From the IMG/VR virus record IMGVR_UViG_3300033145_000251, positions 1-40,591 of that record: a DNA stretch of 40,591 nucleotides; one strand, written 5' to 3'. Origin of the DNA: a virus. Position numbers and translations under genes: made by a program. A model generated the notes under the pieces. It had not been told where the DNA came from. It did not search any database and saw only the letters and a program-made list of their open reading frames with translations. Each line of letters begins with the position of its first letter. Positions within the stretch are counted from its first letter, which is position 1. Positions 1 to 6,329 of this stretch are shown here, piece by piece.

Positions 1-114
1 ATTCCTTTCTATTATTTAATTAACCTATTACTTCTAATGATTTAAACCCATTGCTTATCCCTGATAGCGTTTTCTTTAGTTTAATATTCTCCAGGATAAG
101 TTCATCTATGGCTT
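1..114. repeat. Terminal direct repeat, left copy
   Basis: The first 114 bases are identical to the last 114 bases of the window. This shows that the sequence is a circular or circularly permuted map with a unit length of 40,477 bp. The repeat covers the 3' end of the coiled-coil gene and the gap before the next gene, so no gene is cut by the join. An assembler overlap on a circular map explains it most simply; a true short terminal repeat is less likely, because the repeat starts and ends in ordinary coding sequence. Confidence 0.95.
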
Positions 115-817
115 CTTTGCTGTATTTTTCCAATTCCTTAATCTTTATGTTCTTGCCCCTCAATACTACTGATAAATGATTAGCATATATTCTTCTTTTT
201 TTTGCCATTCTCTTAAATGCTTTCTTGTCAGCCATTACATTACCCTTTGCGATATCACCTTTGAGTTCAGTATTCTTATTATGGCAATCTATTAATTTAG
301 CTTTAAGTTTATCTATCTCCCCTAACCACTCCTGCTGCTGTTTTGTTAATATCTCTAACCTATCTAATTCAGCTTTAAGTTTATGTACTTCTTCTATCAT
401 TAATTTCTTATCAAGTTTTACCCTATCAAGAGTTTTCTCCAATTCCTTATATTTAGTTTTAAGTTTAGATATTTCTTCTTGTTTACCCCAATTATCATGC
501 ACTAATTCCTTACACTTCTTACATTCTGGTATAGCAAGTTTGAGGATTGCGTCTACTGCTCTCTGAATACCAAAAACCCCCACATGCCACTGGTCTTGAC
601 CAGCACTAAGATTAGCTCTTAATTTCTTTTCTACTTCATCCCTATCCAAATACTTAATATCATATATTTTCTCTATAGCTGTGGCAATGTTCTTGTGATA
701 TTCTTCTAAGGAATACCAATAGTCATTTTTTTCATTAGTATTTTTTTCCTCAAATTCCTTTGTACTGACAACTTTAAATTCTTCCAATATTTTTTCAATC
801 TCTTTATGCTTATCCAT
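20..817 (-). CDS. Coiled-coil protein of unknown function (265 aa)
   Basis: I do not recognise a family. From about residue 100 to 190 the protein is a long run of charged heptads rich in Leu, Lys and Glu, typical of a coiled coil, with a second helical stretch at about 205-250. There is no signal peptide or membrane segment. Two Met codons begin the frame; the second is preferred because it lies four bases after GGAGG and overlaps the upstream stop as TGATG. On the circular map this gene is followed 20 bases later by the HNH gene at the right end of the window, so it sits in the middle of the early operon. Confidence 0.75.
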   Translation of the reverse strand: MDKHKEIEKILEEFKVVSTKEFEEKNTNEKNDYWYSLEEYHKNIATAIEKIYDIKYLDRDEVEKKLRANLSAGQDQWHVGVFGIQRAVDAILKLAIPECKKCKELVHDNWGKQEEISKLKTKYKELEKTLDRVKLDKKLMIEEVHKLKAELDRLEILTKQQQEWLGEIDKLKAKLIDCHNKNTELKGDIAKGNVMADKKAFKRMAKKRRIYANHLSVVLRGKNIKIKELEKYSKEAIDELILENIKLKKTLSGISNGFKSLEVIG

Positions 818-960
818 CATTCCTCCTTTCTATCATCTGTAATATCTATCCACTGATTACCGCAATCTTTGCACTCGTAAAATATTTCAAGGTAATCTTT
901 TCCATCACCATCATAAGATGTGGCAATTGTATTTTTACTTTTACATTTGGGGCATATCAT
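817..960 (-). CDS. Small zinc-ribbon protein (47 aa)
   Basis: This short frame has an ATG preceded by AGGAG and ends in a TGATG overlap with the next gene, a sign of translational coupling. It carries two CxxC knuckles, CPKC near residues 3-6 and CKDC near 30-33, separated by about 24 residues. That is the classic zinc-ribbon layout. Such mini ribbons often bind nucleic acid or RNA polymerase, but nothing here shows the target. Its location among small early genes suggests an accessory or host-takeover role, which is inference. Confidence 0.75.
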   Translation of the reverse strand: MICPKCKSKNTIATSYDGDGKDYLEIFYECKDCGNQWIDITDDRKEE

Positions 961-986
961 TATTGCTCCTATCTATTGGTTGATAT

Positions 987-1265
987 CTAATCATCTTCAT
1001 CGTGCCCTTCTAAAAAATCTGTTGTATTTTCAAATACTTTTCTGTTCTTACATGCTTTCTCAAACGCAATACCAATTAGGTGCAATACGCAAGATTTACA
1101 AATCTCTTGTTCGTGTCCTATAACAGAATGGTAGTTAAAAGTAATACAATCATGTATCTTGGAAGATACTTCCATTTCTACATAAAACCTATTGCCCACC
1201 ATTTCTCTTTCCCTATATTCTTTTTTACATTTATCACATACATATAACTTTTTTAAACTCATCAT
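987..1265 (-). CDS. Small Cys-containing early protein (92 aa)
   Basis: No family is recognised. The N-terminus has a CDKC knuckle (residues 9-12) and a CKSC motif follows near residue 57, consistent with one zinc site. The C-terminus is acidic (GHDEDD). The start is the first ATG, five bases after GGAG; that ribosome site lies inside the last codons of the upstream gene, and the two genes overlap by four bases. It belongs to a run of small genes transcribed together. Function unknown. Confidence 0.7.
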   Translation of the reverse strand: MMSLKKLYVCDKCKKEYREREMVGNRFYVEMEVSSKIHDCITFNYHSVIGHEQEICKSCVLHLIGIAFEKACKNRKVFENTTDFLEGHDEDD

Positions 1266-1447
1266 TTACTCTCCTTACATAATCTGATTTTTACACTTGC
1301 TTCTTGCCCTACTTCCATGCCATCCCATAAGCCTTCAAGTATTTCCTGAGCATATTTTAATGCTCTATGATGGTCGTCATCGGTTTTGGCTGGCAGTATG
1401 CAAATATCAGCTTCGTTATTATGATATGGTTCAATTTCCCAATGCAT
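1262..1447 (-). CDS. Small hypothetical protein (61 aa)
   Basis: The protein is acidic and His-rich in its first half, with a conserved-looking helix near residues 27-40. I recognise no domain. The ATG overlaps the upstream stop and a strong AAGGAGA site lies just before it inside the upstream gene. Its own last residues, CKESK, are also the last residues of the upstream protein. In both cases these codons carry the ribosome site of the following gene, so the match reflects coupling as much as homology. Confidence 0.65.
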   Translation of the reverse strand: MHWEIEPYHNNEADICILPAKTDDDHHRALKYAQEILEGLWDGMEVGQEASVKIRLCKESK

Positions 1448-2223
1448 TATTTGCTCTCCTTACATTTATGGATTCTGACTTCTACTTTAGTGCCTATATA
1501 TTCATCAAATTCTGTATTAAATATTTTATATCTATTTGTAAAACCTAAACATAAAATAGTGTACCCTTTATTCACATAGTTTAGCTCACCTTCTGCTATC
1601 ACTTCACCTTCTGGCTCACTTATTATCTCACCGGTTTTGGAATAACAATTTATCTCTGGCTTTGATAATTGTGATAGTTCGTCTACTACATCAGAATAAG
1701 AACGATAATTAATATCAGCCATAAATTTATCAATCAATTCCCTTATCTTTTCAGGTGTAGCAAATTTCTCTACTGAACTTATTTCAACTGGAATATCAGA
1801 TAATTTAACATTAGGTAATCGTCCACCGATAAACGGAATTGGCTTTTCCAATGTAGCATATTCTATGTTTAGTTTGGATAGGAGAGGGTATGCAATTAAA
1901 ATCTCAATGTCTTTGTCGGTTAATTCAACACTAACACCGTCTTCACGTATTGATATTTCATACTCCTTCAATTCCCCTACAATTATATCTATATTATCTT
2001 TACTTGGTTCTGGTTGTGGAGATAGCTTACAGATTTTGTCTATTGTTGTATCCCAGTCGAATTTCCCTAATTGATTTTCATTTATTATATTATATACATT
2101 ATCCCTATTAAGTGGTTCTATAGGTGTTTTGGATTTGATTAATGCTTCAATTTTCTCATCGGGTACAGTTGTATCTTTTATCAAATCAAACAATTCTTCC
2201 TCACTTATTCTATAATCAGTCAT
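1447..2223 (-). CDS. Hypothetical acidic protein (258 aa)
   Basis: This is one of the larger unrecognised early proteins. It is acidic and soluble, with no signal peptide or membrane segment. The start is placed at the Met of MTDYR because AGGAGAGG lies just upstream; a further in-frame upstream Met would encode a hydrophobic stretch without a ribosome site. The start overlaps the end of the small Cys protein upstream by eight bases. The C-terminus ends in CKESK, which contains the ribosome site of the next gene. Confidence 0.7.
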   Translation of the reverse strand: MTDYRISEEELFDLIKDTTVPDEKIEALIKSKTPIEPLNRDNVYNIINENQLGKFDWDTTIDKICKLSPQPEPSKDNIDIIVGELKEYEISIREDGVSVELTDKDIEILIAYPLLSKLNIEYATLEKPIPFIGGRLPNVKLSDIPVEISSVEKFATPEKIRELIDKFMADINYRSYSDVVDELSQLSKPEINCYSKTGEIISEPEGEVIAEGELNYVNKGYTILCLGFTNRYKIFNTEFDEYIGTKVEVRIHKCKESK

Positions 2224-2359
2224 TTTTCCTCTCCTTAAAATCATTACAATTATCACAATCAGCATCTATCCCGTGGATATCACAGGACTCTATGAGAGCA
2301 GTATACCCCTGCTCATTATGGTATCCTTCTTCCTCAAAATGGTTACACTTCCTATTCAT
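2216..2359 (-). CDS. Cys/His-rich small protein (47 aa)
   Basis: The ATG is preceded by AAGGAG. The protein has C5, H7, C27, H29, C35 and C38, enough to suggest a bound metal, but the spacing matches no finger that I know. The last codons (KERK) overlap the start of the following gene and carry its ribosome site. It is short but is framed by good translation signals at both ends. Function unknown. Confidence 0.65.
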   Translation of the reverse strand: MNRKCNHFEEEGYHNEQGYTALIESCDIHGIDADCDNCNDFKERKND

Positions 2360-2361
2360 CT

Positions 2362-2520
2362 TCACTCCTTAAATCTTATTTCTATTTCCAATTCTTTTAA
2401 TATTTCATCAGCTACTTGCTCAACCCGATCTTCTCGGAAGCTTAATATAGGTACTCCTGCTAAGACTGTATATTCTAATTCACCATTTAGGTAGTTCATA
2501 AGTTTTTGTTTACGTGTCAT
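2362..2520 (-). CDS. Small hypothetical protein (52 aa)
   Basis: The ATG is preceded by AAGGAGGATAT, a strong ribosome site. The protein has a basic N-terminus, a short hydrophobic middle (VLAGVPIL) and a charged amphipathic C-terminal helix. It ends two bases before the start of the next gene, and its last codons (AAG GAG) supply that gene's ribosome site. No family is recognised. Confidence 0.65.
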   Translation of the reverse strand: MTRKQKLMNYLNGELEYTVLAGVPILSFREDRVEQVADEILKELEIEIRFKE

Positions 2521-2529
2521 ATATCCTCC

Positions 2530-2667
2530 TTAAATCTCATTAAAATAATCACCTAATTCTGATTTGAAATATTGAAACTCTTTATCAGATAATTCCTTTT
2601 CTACCTCACTTATTATGTCTGATATAAATTCAACATTTTCTTCTACATATTTTTGTAGGTCTTTCAT
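2530..2667 (-). CDS. Small acidic helical protein (45 aa)
   Basis: The ATG follows a strong AAGGAGGATAT site that is identical in form to the site of the next gene. The protein is almost entirely predicted helix and is acidic. No motif is visible. Such small acidic early proteins are common in phages and sometimes inhibit host enzymes, but nothing here shows that. Confidence 0.65.
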   Translation of the reverse strand: MKDLQKYVEENVEFISDIISEVEKELSDKEFQYFKSELGDYFNEI

Positions 2668-2710
2668 ATATCCTCCTTAATATTATGCTTAATCCACTAA
2701 TGGTTTTTTG

Positions 2711-2992
2711 TTATTTCTTTATTACTTTTTCTAATCCTTTACGCAACTTAGATTTTTCACACCCACTTATCAAGTCTTTATAATCTATCCATTTGTCATC
2801 AAGCCATCTGGAACATAGAATATGAATTTTATCCCCAAAAATACCTTCATCGGGTGTTCTCTCGTGTGAAGTAATAATATGATGTTCGGTTACTTTTAAT
2901 ATTTTTAGTGGGCTGTCAACATAGCTATGATCGCCTGATTCCGTTTCACCCGTCCTAATCGCTAATTTACCTATCAATTCTTTTGCTTTCAT
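2711..2992 (-). CDS. Hypothetical protein (93 aa)
   Basis: The protein looks like a small beta-rich domain (residues 1-70) followed by a basic helical tail ending in VIKK. I do not recognise its family. Its ATG overlaps the TGA of the tiny membrane protein upstream as ATGA, and GAGAGGAAG lies just before it. About 40 bases without a gene separate it from the next frame. Confidence 0.7.
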   Translation of the reverse strand: MKAKELIGKLAIRTGETESGDHSYVDSPLKILKVTEHHIITSHERTPDEGIFGDKIHILCSRWLDDKWIDYKDLISGCEKSKLRKGLEKVIKK

Positions 2993-3093
2993 TTCTTCCT
3001 CTCTTTCTTATTAATAATTACCATTAGTGGATATGTTAATAAAGCCAGTAGGTATAAAAATACTATGAAGATTATTTTAGTTATTATTCCCAT
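2989..3093 (-). CDS. Single-span membrane microprotein (34 aa)
   Basis: The frame encodes a hydrophobic segment of about 20 residues (5-26) followed by a basic tail ending in KKERKK, the pattern of a small inner-membrane protein with an inside-positive C-terminus. The ATG overlaps the end of the upstream gene out of frame, and the TGA overlaps the next ATG, so it fills the gap exactly. The ribosome site is weak, so it would depend on coupling. Function unknown. Confidence 0.5.
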   Translation of the reverse strand: MGIITKIIFIVFLYLLALLTYPLMVIINKKERKK

Positions 3094-3326
3094 AATTTAT
3101 TGTATATTTTTTCCCTTTGTTTAACCGATAGACTCAATAGTAGTTTCCCTAAGGCAACCCCAAATATATCTTTTCCATCTTTAGCATATTCGATACAAAA
3201 CTCTATGCTGTCATCTTCACAATTCCCATCATCGGTATAAATATGGAGAGAACCACCAGTAGAGTTATCCTCCATATCCTTATACTCTTCAATAAAATTT
3301 ATTACTTCTTCATCAGACCATTTCAT
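3084..3326 (-). CDS. Hypothetical acidic phage protein (80 aa)
   Basis: The protein starts with a helix (WSDEEVINFIEEY), has an acidic middle, and ends with a helical segment. It is a compact soluble protein of unknown function. An upstream in-frame GTG lies within the ribosome site, so the ATG six bases further on, with AAGGAG at a spacing of five, is the likely start. It is the first gene after a 138-base intergenic region with hairpins. Confidence 0.65.
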   Translation of the reverse strand: MKWSDEEVINFIEEYKDMEDNSTGGSLHIYTDDGNCEDDSIEFCIEYAKDGKDIFGVALGKLLLSLSVKQREKIYNKLWE

Positions 3327-3332
3327 AATCAC

Positions 3333-3464
3333 TCCTTATCCTTTAATAATTGAGCAGGAAACCAGCGACCCTGCTCTGATGTTAAGTTGAAAAATCACAC
3401 TTCCAATCAATAGTTAAGTTTTTAAACAATCATAATCATTGTTAATAAATGTGCTGGTTATTTT
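3333..3464 (-). promoter_or_regulatory. Intergenic region with hairpins
   Basis: This gap has no gene. It holds a 7-bp inverted repeat (GAGCAGG at 3352-3358, CCTGCTC at 3370-3376, loop 11) that has no U-run after it, and a weaker 6-bp repeat (AACAAT at 3425-3430, ATTGTT at 3438-3443). The word GTTAAGTT occurs twice between them. I see no convincing promoter. The strong hairpin lies just before the ribosome site of the next gene and may affect mRNA stability or translation. Confidence 0.4.
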
Positions 3465-3785
3465 TTAATTAACTTTTTTAATTATACTATCTATTTTCTT
3501 CCTAACACTTTCCGGGATCGGCTTATATTCTATTTCATCTACGGGTTCAAAACTTTCATACTCTTTGGTGTTGTCTGCATAGTAGCCTTTAATATCCAAT
3601 ATGTCAGCCAGTGCAGGTATCTTCCGACAGCCTTTAATACAGGCAGCAATCTTCTTCTTCCATAAACTATCTTCTATGTGTTTAGAATATTTATACCAGA
3701 CTTCAGCTCTTGTTTTTGTCATGCTAAAATTAAAAACTACTTCTAATTCAGCAAGGCCATCTTCAAATATTTTCTTATTAAGCAT
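3465..3785 (-). CDS. Helicase loader/inhibitor-like protein (G39P type)
   Basis: The protein is 106 aa, the usual length of the phage SPP1 G39P family, which loads the replicative helicase onto the origin-bound initiator. The region around residues 24-66 (W-x-K-Y, I-x-D-x-L, a CIKGCRK helix, then PALADILD) resembles that family's N-terminal helical domain. The C-terminal third is polar and may be flexible, as in G39P. It overlaps the end of the replisome organiser gene by eight bases, with GGAG before its start. The assignment rests on pattern and context, not on an alignment. Confidence 0.55.
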   Translation of the reverse strand: MLNKKIFEDGLAELEVVFNFSMTKTRAEVWYKYSKHIEDSLWKKKIAACIKGCRKIPALADILDIKGYYADNTKEYESFEPVDEIEYKPIPESVRKKIDSIIKKVN

Positions 3786-4443
3786 TAGTGGTTCTCCAGT
3801 TTTCTTTCTTACTAATATCTTTTTTACTCCAATTAAGGATAGTGAAATAGTGAGACTTATATTTTTTGCCCTTTGATCCTATATAGTTATTAAGATTTTC
3901 TATATAGCTATTGGTTTTAGTTTCACCGAACTTATCTATAAGTTTTTGATGTTCTTCTTTGGTTAGTAATACACTATCCATATATTTATATTTCTTCTCT
4001 TTCTTTTTCTTATCTCTTTCTATATCTATATCTATATCTATATCTACGCCGCACTCCACGTTATCACCCTTGGCTGTAACTTTAAAATCTTTTTTACGTT
4101 GTAACCATTCCTCACGGTATTTACGCTGTCTTTGATATTCAGATTGATATTTCTCCCATTTAATAATCTTGATAACATTCTTTTTATCTACCTGGATTTT
4201 TTCATATTTAACCATTTTTTTTATACTGCGATTTATTAATTCTGGTTCACACTTCAAGAGGTCTGATAATTGCTCAATAGAATATCCCGTATTTTCTGTT
4301 ACCGATATTTTACCCTCGCTTGCATTATCCCCGGCCAGAAGTAAAAACCCAAACCATATAAATCTTTCTTCTGGTAACATCTCACTAAAACATGAACCCC
4401 GCAAAGTCTGATCTATATACAATTTAATCCAACTCCTTCTCAT
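3778..4443 (-). CDS. Phage replisome organiser (221 aa)
   Basis: The N-terminal 100 residues (SWIKLYID...LPEERFIWFGFLLLAG...) match the winged-helix start of phage replisome organisers, which bind the phage origin and recruit host helicase. A charged linker at about 100-150 contains DIDIDIDI (about residues 134-141), encoded by a perfect hexamer repeat, followed by a Lys-rich stretch. The C-terminal segment (LTKEEHQKLIDKFG...YIENLNNYIGSKGKKYKSHYFTILNW, split here for brevity) is typical of DnaD-like replication proteins. The start is the ATG overlapping the upstream TGA (TGATG), with GAGGAG before it. Confidence 0.85.
   Translation of the reverse strand: MRRSWIKLYIDQTLRGSCFSEMLPEERFIWFGFLLLAGDNASEGKISVTENTGYSIEQLSDLLKCEPELINRSIKKMVKYEKIQVDKKNVIKIIKWEKYQSEYQRQRKYREEWLQRKKDFKVTAKGDNVECGVDIDIDIDIERDKKKKEKKYKYMDSVLLTKEEHQKLIDKFGETKTNSYIENLNNYIGSKGKKYKSHYFTILNWSKKDISKKENWRTTNA
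4021..4044. repeat. Perfect hexamer repeat in replisome organiser gene
   Basis: Four exact copies of TATATC stand in tandem, with partial matches on either side. They lie in the linker of the replisome organiser and encode alternating Asp-Ile. In several phages the replication origin sits inside the organiser gene as iterons next to AT-rich DNA, so this could be part of an origin. It could also be a simple slippage-prone repeat in an unstructured linker. Confidence 0.8.
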
Positions 4444-4766
4444 CAATGCTCCTCAAAATAAAATTTAATAGATTTTCTTTTCATGGAATGAAATTTAAAA
4501 AATAATTTAGTAAGTCTATTTTTGTCTGGAATATCATAAATTTTATTTCTAAATTCTTCTACATTTAAACAACCCTTATAGGTATTGCAATCTTGACAAG
4601 CTGGTGCCAGGTTTTCTAATTTATTACTACCACCACGAATCACTGATTTGATATGTTCCACTATAAAATATTTACGTTTTAATTTTTTGCCACAATAATA
4701 ACAATGCCCATCAAGTTTATTGAAAACAATTTCTCTTTTCTTTTTAGATATAAGCACTCTATTCAT
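4443..4766 (-). CDS. HNH endonuclease (107 aa)
   Basis: A compact HNH nuclease: zinc knuckles C22-xx-C25 and C57-xx-C60 flank the ββα-metal core EHIKSVIRGGSNKLENL with H38 as the likely catalytic residue and N52/N61 as support. The length suits a free-standing HNH protein. It sits between the XRE regulator and the replisome organiser with four- and one-base overlaps, so it is cotranscribed with the replication genes. It may be a homing-type nuclease or have a role in DNA processing; the sequence does not decide. Confidence 0.9.
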   Translation of the reverse strand: MNRVLISKKKREIVFNKLDGHCYYCGKKLKRKYFIVEHIKSVIRGGSNKLENLAPACQDCNTYKGCLNVEEFRNKIYDIPDKNRLTKLFFKFHSMKRKSIKFYFEEH

Positions 4767-4978
4767 TTCTTTATTTTTTTGGATGGTTCTATTATAATGT
4801 CATTGATTAAAACCCCTAAATAGCGGCTGATCTTTAAAGCTAACTCATGGTCCGGGTCAATAGGTATATTTTTATTTTCAATTTTTGAGAGTGTCGGCCT
4901 ATCAATACCCATTTCATCTGCTAATTTCTGTTGAGTAATATCTTGTTCTTTTCGCCAGTGCTTGATTGCGTTTGCCAT
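4763..4978 (-). CDS. XRE-family HTH regulator (71 aa)
   Basis: This is a Cro/CI-type helix-turn-helix protein: QQKLADEMGIDRPTLSKIE at about residues 16-34 gives the two DNA-binding helices, followed by helices that form a dimer. It is as short as Cro-like proteins and has no cleavage or ligand domain. The start has GGATAGGG nearby. Upstream lie a good promoter and two palindromes, so it probably controls its own expression and that of the replication genes. No opposing repressor gene is visible. Confidence 0.9.
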   Translation of the reverse strand: MANAIKHWRKEQDITQQKLADEMGIDRPTLSKIENKNIPIDPDHELALKISRYLGVLINDIIIEPSKKIKK

Positions 4979-4992
4979 ACCCTATCCATTCT

Positions 4993-5009
4993 ATTAAATA
5001 TTATTTAAT
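4993..5009. promoter_or_regulatory. 17-bp perfect AT-rich palindrome, operator candidate
   Basis: ATTAAATA and TATTTAAT flank a single central base, giving a perfect palindrome. It lies between the promoter and the start of the XRE gene, where a repressor could block transcription or early elongation. AT-richness makes chance symmetry easier, so this is a candidate only. Confidence 0.45.
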
Positions 5010-5014
5010 CTATC

Positions 5015-5032
5015 GGTATACGTCTGTGTACC
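5015..5032. promoter_or_regulatory. 18-bp imperfect palindrome, operator candidate
   Basis: GGTATAC and GTGTACC are inverted with one mismatch around a four-base centre. The site begins six bases downstream of the −10 element on the minus strand and so covers the expected transcription start. This size and place fit the operator of a Cro-like dimer such as the product of the gene it precedes. Confidence 0.5.
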
Positions 5033-5037
5033 TATTG

Positions 5038-5066
5038 ATTATCGCACATTAGTATATTAATTGCAA
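5038..5066 (-). promoter_or_regulatory. Sigma-70-type promoter for the XRE/replication genes
   Basis: Reading the minus strand, TTGCAA (5061-5066) and GATAAT (5038-5043) are separated by exactly 17 bases. The −10 matches consensus at five of six positions and the −35 at four of six. It drives the XRE gene and, through overlapping frames, the HNH nuclease and replication proteins. Confidence 0.65.
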
Positions 5067-5069
5067 CTG

Positions 5070-5465
5070 CTATTCCCCATAATCATCTTTCAAAAGACTA
5101 TCCACTATATACTCCGGGTAAGCCACCCCTGCCTTATCCATAAGCGCCTGTACCCACCTGATATAATATATGCTATCGAGGTATAAGTCTTTAGTCAGCA
5201 GGTACATTTCCTCCTTGACTTTCAGCTCCAATATCAAGCCGTCCTTGCCCTCAATCACCTGCTCTAAATTAACTACCCTTTTATCGCAAGCGGTATAGGC
5301 AAAATCTTTATCCTCTATAATCTGCTGCAGGTCATCTATCATCTTCAGGTTATGCTCCCTTTCGTGCCGGAGTGTCATTGTATCATTAGCAGATATAAAC
5401 ACTGCCAGATATACTACAATTAAAGTCAGTATCATTATTACTATCCATAATCTATATTTATACAT
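5070..5465 (-). CDS. Membrane-anchored coiled-coil protein (131 aa)
   Basis: A basic start (MYKYR) leads into one hydrophobic segment at about residues 6-27, followed by a long charged helical region. This is the form of a type II anchored protein with a periplasmic or extracytoplasmic coiled coil. The start is the ATG overlapping the upstream stop as TAATG, with AGAGGG before it. The layout resembles small spanins of the Rz type, but it is far from the lysis genes and lacks other support, so I leave it unnamed. Confidence 0.7.
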   Translation of the reverse strand: MYKYRLWIVIMILTLIVVYLAVFISANDTMTLRHEREHNLKMIDDLQQIIEDKDFAYTACDKRVVNLEQVIEGKDGLILELKVKEEMYLLTKDLYLDSIYYIRWVQALMDKAGVAYPEYIVDSLLKDDYGE

Positions 5466-5920
5466 TATCTTTCCCTCTTGATTATTATTTTCAATAGTTG
5501 AATTCTTGCCAGGAAAGGACTGTAACCACCACCAGAACAAATATGCATATCATGGCTATCTTTAAAAACAGCAACATAATAAAGTTGTCCCTCCATATCC
5601 ATTTTTGTAATATTTTCATAATAACTAACCCTCGCATCTCCAAAACTATAACCTACGGATTCCCCTAATTCCCTATCCAGCTCCCATAACGAGGGCATCC
5701 AAACAACTCTATTTCTTGGATAAATCATAGCAGTGTTATCCCAACCATGACTAAATAGATATTTATTGTTTATAGCTTTAGAAAAAGCAAAATAGGTCAG
5801 ATCTTTATATTCACTATCATTTTCTTTTACTGCCACTTCATCACAATATTCAAGTTGTTTTTTAAGGTCTTGGATTTCAAGACAATCACATTCTCTAATA
5901 TATTTTTCTACTAAATTCAT
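5465..5920 (-). CDS. Hypothetical protein, possible ABA-sandwich type (151 aa)
   Basis: The C-terminal half (VWMPSLWELDRELG...YYVAVFKD...YSPFLARIQLLKIII) looks like a small alpha-beta domain with a final helix rich in aliphatic residues. It faintly resembles the phage ABA-sandwich proteins that are found in early regions, whose function is unknown. The N-terminal 40 residues are helical and charged. AAGGAGG lies just before the ATG. The start overlaps the upstream Cys-rich gene by 26 bases. Confidence 0.6.
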   Translation of the reverse strand: MNLVEKYIRECDCLEIQDLKKQLEYCDEVAVKENDSEYKDLTYFAFSKAINNKYLFSHGWDNTAMIYPRNRVVWMPSLWELDRELGESVGYSFGDARVSYYENITKMDMEGQLYYVAVFKDSHDMHICSGGGYSPFLARIQLLKIIIKRER

Positions 5921-6083
5921 TATCTTCCTCCTTAAATAAGGTTAGCACATCTTCCTTTGGGTTCTTATACCAGCTACAGCCCATCCATTTAGGCTTGTCA
6001 TAGTTTTTAGGTTTATCTCCCATGTGTCCATTGATACAGACACCTTTTGCTTTGCTGAATGTAGCGCAATCATAACAGCTCAT
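5895..6083 (-). CDS. Cys-rich small protein (62 aa)
   Basis: The protein has C3-xx-C6, C15, H19 and C35, a likely single metal site. The start is placed at the ATG that overlaps the TGA of the membrane microprotein (ATGA), with GGTGGTG before it. A longer frame with an upstream start has no ribosome site and would run over the two preceding small genes. No family is recognised. Confidence 0.6.
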   Translation of the reverse strand: MSCYDCATFSKAKGVCINGHMGDKPKNYDKPKWMGCSWYKNPKEDVLTLFKEEDNEFSRKIY

Positions 6084-6157
6084 TGGCACACCACCAGGAT
6101 AACTACCGGGATAAGCCACACCCCAAAACATATAGCTGATAAGATATACTCTTTCAT
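6080..6157 (-). CDS. Single-span membrane microprotein (25 aa)
   Basis: This tiny frame encodes MKEYILSAICFG followed by a hydrophobic run to near the C-terminus, enough for one membrane span. Its ATG overlaps the preceding stop (ATGA) and its TGA overlaps the next ATG (ATGA). Two precise couplings in a row argue that it is translated, though it is too short to prove. Function unknown. Confidence 0.45.
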   Translation of the reverse strand: MKEYILSAICFGVWLIPVVILVVCQ

Positions 6158-6309
6158 TTAGCACCCCCATAGTTAAAATTGGTATATATCTTCTTGCGTA
6201 TAGGTTTCATTGTTTTCTTCTTCTTGATCTTACGCTTCAGTTCTTCCTCATAATACTTGTCTATCATAGCCTGAGTCTCGCAAGCTATTTCAAATTCTTC
6301 ACTATACAT
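6154..6309 (-). CDS. Small basic protein (51 aa)
   Basis: A strong AAAGGAGGAAAAATG start opens this frame. The first 22 residues are acidic and helical; residues 23-40 are very basic (KRKIKKKKTMKPIRKK), which suggests contact with nucleic acid or membrane. It ends in an ATGA overlap with the membrane microprotein. No family is recognised. Confidence 0.65.
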   Translation of the reverse strand: MYSEEFEIACETQAMIDKYYEEELKRKIKKKKTMKPIRKKIYTNFNYGGAK

Positions 6310-6329
6310 TTTTCCTCCTTTATTGTTTT

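Noticed and set aside
1-114. True short terminal repeat of a T7-like or T5-like kind
   Set aside because: The repeat lies within a gene and its flank without any special boundary; an assembly overlap on a circular map explains it better.
225-566. Plus-strand frame with membrane-like sequence
   Set aside because: It is the shadow of the coiled-coil gene; hydrophobic content arises from the complement of Lys/Glu codons.
3352-3376. Hairpin as a factor-independent terminator
   Set aside because: No U-run follows on either strand within a useful distance.
3365-3430. A decayed tRNA in the gap upstream of the 80-aa gene
   Set aside because: One arm looked T-arm-like, but no acceptor stem or anticodon arm can be paired around it.
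4018-4048. Hexamer array as a CRISPR-like repeat
   Set aside because: Repeats are directly tandem with no spacers, only six bases long, and lie in a coding frame.
5070-5465. Spanin (Rz-like) assignment for the anchored coiled-coil protein
   Set aside because: The topology fits, but it is far from the lysis genes, in an early unit, and there is no nested Rz1-like frame.
5895-6170. Longer 91-residue version of the Cys-rich protein
   Set aside because: The upstream start lacks a ribosome site and would overlap two small genes whose starts and stops are exactly coupled.
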